19,812 nucleotides of DNA from an uncultured Acidobacteriota bacterium (GTDB taxonomy: Bacteria > Acidobacteriota > Terriglobia > Terriglobales > Acidobacteriaceae). Location of the stretch: assembly GCA_903832475.1 (NCBI GenBank), contig CAILBQ010000129.1, positions 1-19,812 on the forward strand, in the 5' to 3' direction. Position numbers and translations under genes: made by a program. The number at the start of each line of letters is the position of its first letter. Position 1 is the first letter of the stretch. Under the pieces are notes generated by a model that was not told the DNA's origin, did not search any database, and saw only the letters and a program-made list of their open reading frames with translations. Below, piece by piece: positions 17,388 through 19,812 of this stretch.

Positions 17388-17726
17388 TCGATACTGCGGC
17401 GACCAGCACGACATCCCCACCGCCAGGCTGTTCGAACGAACGGTGGCGCTGCCATTCTGGCGAGGATCTATTTGCCGGCGCATTGGCCCACCATGGAAAG
17501 AAGCTGCGGCCGCCCGATCCTGACCGGCAATGGCTTGCCGTCGTGCGCGTCGTCGCTGGCTACCTGGAAAGGCCTTTCGCAGGCGCGGTCATGATTACGT
17601 TTGCGAGTCGCGATCTTGTTCTATCCGATACAAGTATTAGGTGAACCGTCAGAAAAAGCCGAAAACGGAGTCGTGAATTGAAACAGGGCTTTGACCCAAC
17701 TCGTCTTGAATAGTGGAGGAATTCAC
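17388..17726 (+). other. Gap with possible decayed coding trace (HHG-containing)
   Basis: About 340 bp without an intact gene. One frame from about 17392 to 17460 reads GDQHDIPTARLFERTVALPF. After a +1 shift near 17455, a second frame runs SGEDLFAGALAHHGKKLRPP and on to a TGA at 17642-17644. The two halves join smoothly as one sequence, which suggests a frameshifted gene fragment. The HD and ALAHHG elements remind me of HD-type phosphohydrolases such as the Cas3 nuclease domain, but spacing is short and no other cas gene or repeat array is present. It could equally be chance. The last part (17645-17726) is the leader of the following gene, with GGAGGA at 17715-17720. Confidence 0.25.
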
Positions 17727-18116
17727 ATGCGAGGATTGAAGTACCTCAGTGCCGGTTTGTTGGCGGCTGGTTTTGTTTGTGTTTCGGGGCATCGCGCGCC
17801 TGCCCAGATTTCTGTTCAGATTGGGGCTCCCCCGGTTTGCCCGTACGGATATTACGAGGCACCTCCGTATAACTGCGCCCCGGATGGGTATTATGGGCCG
17901 GAGTGGTTCAATGGCGGGGTATTCATTGGCGCGGGGCCCTGGTTTCACGGGCCGGAACATTTCTATGGCCACGTCGATCACCACTACGACTACCGTCACG
18001 GCTATCACGGTCCTATGCCGGAGCGGAACGCACGACCCGCTGAACACCGGCAGGAGTTTCACGGGCAGGCGATGCACGATCCGCACGGACACGAGGCGCC
18101 GCGAGGACATCGGTAG
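17727..18116 (+). CDS. Small secreted Tyr/His/Gly-rich protein
   Basis: This 129-residue protein has a clear signal peptide (MRGLKYLSAGLLAAGFVCVSG, cleavage probably near APA at about residue 26). The mature part contains PPVCPYGYYEAPPYNC and CAPDGYYGPEWFNGGVFIGA, a block I recall from many small exported proteins of Acidobacteria and Proteobacteria with no known function. The two Cys residues may form a disulfide. The C-terminal half is unusually rich in His and Tyr (HVDHHYDYRHGYHG, then a tail with HDPHGHE), which might bind metal ions. The ATG at 17727 is supported by GGAGGA with a 6-nt spacing. It is convergent with the phosphorylase gene and seems monocistronic. Confidence 0.85.
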   Translation: MRGLKYLSAGLLAAGFVCVSGHRAPAQISVQIGAPPVCPYGYYEAPPYNCAPDGYYGPEWFNGGVFIGAGPWFHGPEHFYGHVDHHYDYRHGYHGPMPERNARPAEHRQEFHGQAMHDPHGHEAPRGHR

Positions 18117-18169
18117 GTTCCAGTACTAAATCTTGCCCGATCTAGCGGATGGCTCAAAGCGGGAACATC

Positions 18170-18217
18170 GCAAACAGCATGGCCTTGGAACCTCGGTTCC
18201 AGGGCCATGCTGTTTGC
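18170..18217. terminator. Long hairpin between convergent genes
   Basis: Arms at 18170-18192 and 18195-18217 are complementary over about 22 bp with one wobble position and a CUCG-type tetraloop; the outer 15 bp (from GCAAACAGCATGG) are perfect. No T-run follows on either strand. It lies between the secreted protein gene and the phosphorylase gene and probably terminates or protects both transcripts, though a mobile palindromic repeat is possible. Confidence 0.55.
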
Positions 18218-18236
18218 GCTTGCAGTCGTTCAAGCT

Positions 18237-18264
18237 TGCCCGCGTGGATTAACCGACGCGGGCA
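18237..18264 (-). terminator. Hairpin spanning the phosphorylase stop codon
   Basis: TGCCCGCGT (18237-18245) and ACGCGGGCA (18256-18264) form a perfect 9-bp stem with a 10-nt loop that contains the stop codon of the phosphorylase gene. It may contribute to termination together with the longer hairpin just beyond it. Confidence 0.35.
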
Positions 18265-19812
18265 GCAACAGCCTCTTCGATCTGTGCCGATTCGAGGAGC
18301 GTTAGCGGGTAGTAGGCGTTGCGCATGTACTGCTTGACCATGCGGTTGGTGTTGAAGAAGGAGCCGTTGTAGGCGATGGTGTTGCGCATCATGCGGCCCC
18401 AGGCTTCGGGAGCCTTGAGGTAGAGCGGCACGACCGCGTTCTCCAGCTTTTCGTAGAGATTGACGGCTTCGGCGTTATCGTCGGCGCCGTCTTCAATGGC
18501 CCAGCCGGTATAGCCTTCGAGGCAACCTTCGATCCACCATCCGTCGAGGATGGAGAGCGAAGGAACGCCGTTGAGAGCAGCCTTCATGCCGCTGGTGCCG
18601 GAGGCTTCGTAGGGGCGCTTGGGGGTGTTGACCCAGACGTCTACGCCGGCGGTGAGCAGGGCGCCGAGTTCCCAGTCGTAATTTTCGAGATAGGTGACGT
18701 GCAAGTCGGAGCCGGAATACTTGTGCGCCTTCTCGATAACGGAATGAATGAGAGCCTTGCCGGGCTCGTCCTGGGGATGGGCTTTGCCTGCGTAAAGGAT
18801 CTGCAAGCCGCCGGCCGCCTGGGCGATGGCGAGAAGGCGTTCTGGGTCTGAGAAGAGCAGGTCGGCGCGCTTGTAGGTGGCGGCGCGGCGAGCGAAGCCG
18901 AGGGTGAGGACTTTGGGATTCAGGACCAGGCCGGTGCGGTTGGCGACTTCAGCCAGGAGGGTCTCCTTGGCCTGTGCATGGGCGTGGGCAACTTCGTCCA
19001 GCGGGATCTCGATGGCGTTGCGCAGATAGAGATTGTCGCGGCGCCAGTGAGGGATGTTGCGATCGAGTAGTTCCTGTACGGGCTCGGATACCCAGGTGGG
19101 CGCATGGACGCCGTTGGTGATGGCGTCGATCTGATAGTCGGGGAACATTTCGCGCGAGACGTTGCCGTGCTGCAGGGCGACACCGTTGACGTAGCGCGAG
19201 AAGCAGAGCGCGACGTAGGTGAGGTTGAGCATGTTTTCGTGGCAACAGTTGAGCGATTGCAGGCGCTGGGTGCGGTCGTAGCCGAGGATACGATTGGCCT
19301 GCTCGATGCTGAAGCGATCATGGCCGGCTGGGACCGGGGTGTGGGTGGTGAAAACGCACTTCTGACGAACGGCGTTGACGTCGACGTCGGTGACCCTGTT
19401 GAGAGGTCCGCCGCCGAGCTGAGCTTCGAGCAGGGCCAGGGTCAATAGGGCCGCGTGTCCTTCGTTCATGTGGTAAACATTTACCTTGTGGCCGAGCGCG
19501 TTGAGCATCCGCACGCCGCCCATGCCGAGAACGATTTCCTGCTGCAGGCGGTAGTTGGAGTCGCCGCCGTAGAGGTGATCGGTCAGGCTGCGGTCCCAGG
19601 CCGAGTTCTCAGGCAGGTCGGTGTCGAGCAGGTAGATCGGAATGACGTGCCCGGCCCGGCCGACCATGTCATAGCGCATGGCGCGGATATATACGGTGCG
19701 GTCTTCGACGGTCACCGTGACGCGGGGCGCTTCCTCGGTGCAGAAGTCGGAAACGATCCAGGGCTGGGAGTCTTCAGTCTGCGTGCCTTGTTCACTGAGG
19801 TGCTGGCGGAAG
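18249..19812 (-). CDS. glgP: Alpha-glucan phosphorylase (GT35), N-terminus outside the window
   Basis: This pyridoxal-phosphate enzyme releases glucose-1-phosphate from glycogen or maltodextrin in the cytoplasm. About 521 C-terminal residues are visible and the frame runs off the right edge; the residues at the edge read FRQHLSEQ. Family motifs in order: YHMNEGHAALLTLALLE, FTTHTPVPAGHDRF, ITNGVHAPTWVSEPVQ, LGFARRAATYKRADLLF, IYAGKAHPQDEPGK, then the PLP site GTSGMKAALNGVPSLS, whose Lys codon is at 18582-18584, and DGWWIEG. The pattern is that of the short bacterial/archaeal alpha-glucan phosphorylases rather than of E. coli GlgP. A GTG at 19715 is internal, not the start. No other glycogen gene lies inside the window. 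Confidence 0.93.
   Translation of the reverse strand, partial: FRQHLSEQGTQTEDSQPWIVSDFCTEEAPRVTVTVEDRTVYIRAMRYDMVGRAGHVIPIYLLDTDLPENSAWDRSLTDHLYGGDSNYRLQQEIVLGMGGVRMLNALGHKVNVYHMNEGHAALLTLALLEAQLGGGPLNRVTDVDVNAVRQKCVFTTHTPVPAGHDRFSIEQANRILGYDRTQRLQSLNCCHENMLNLTYVALCFSRYVNGVALQHGNVSREMFPDYQIDAITNGVHAPTWVSEPVQELLDRNIPHWRRDNLYLRNAIEIPLDEVAHAHAQAKETLLAEVANRTGLVLNPKVLTLGFARRAATYKRADLLFSDPERLLAIAQAAGGLQILYAGKAHPQDEPGKALIHSVIEKAHKYSGSDLHVTYLENYDWELGALLTAGVDVWVNTPKRPYEASGTSGMKAALNGVPSLSILDGWWIEGCLEGYTGWAIEDGADDNAEAVNLYEKLENAVVPLYLKAPEAWGRMMRNTIAYNGSFFNTNRMVKQYMRNAYYPLTLLESAQIEEAVAARVG

Overview
The window looks like chromosomal DNA of an acidobacterium (Terriglobia/Acidobacteriaceae-like). This is inferred from the G+C-rich coding sequence, from the gene families (short-type glucan phosphorylase, AMIN-amidase, DUF4142 protein, S9 peptidase, small secreted Tyr/His/Gly-rich protein, LolA-like exported protein), and from start sites that sit directly behind -10 boxes. 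No rRNA, tRNA, complete mobile element or CRISPR array is visible.

Layout. 1-1129: two small uncharacterised genes. 1270-2706: dihydrolipoyl dehydrogenase with a TTG start. 2814-3339: a toxin-antitoxin pair with an intact antitoxin and a ParE/RelE-type toxin scrambled by two frameshifts. 3416-4414 (minus): exported LolA/RseB-like protein. 4750-6795: polytopic membrane sensor with a histidine-kinase-like C-terminus that lacks the phospho-acceptor His and other catalytic residues. 6909-9125: secreted S9 peptidase. 9197-10447: tight vapB-vapC-recX cluster. 10595-11221 (minus): membrane-anchored peroxiredoxin/thioredoxin-like protein, divergent from alaS (11289-14069). 14263-14832: exported DUF4142 protein with a clear terminator. 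14958-17387: large N-acetylmuramoyl-L-alanine amidase. 17388-17726: no intact gene, with a possible decayed coding trace. 17727-18116: small secreted Tyr/His/Gly-rich protein. 18249-19812 (minus): alpha-glucan phosphorylase cut by the window edge.

The genes do not form one pathway. The mix is housekeeping (lpd, alaS, recX, glgP), cell-envelope functions (amidase, S9 peptidase, DUF4142, LolA-like), and two toxin-antitoxin loci, one decayed and one apparently intact and packed against recX. The most notable signals are the degenerate histidine kinase, the frame-scrambled toxin, a repeated pattern of -10 boxes placed 6-9 nt before the start codon (predicted leaderless mRNAs), paired 7-bp repeats over the vapB promoter, and long hairpins without U-tracts in two convergent intergenic regions.
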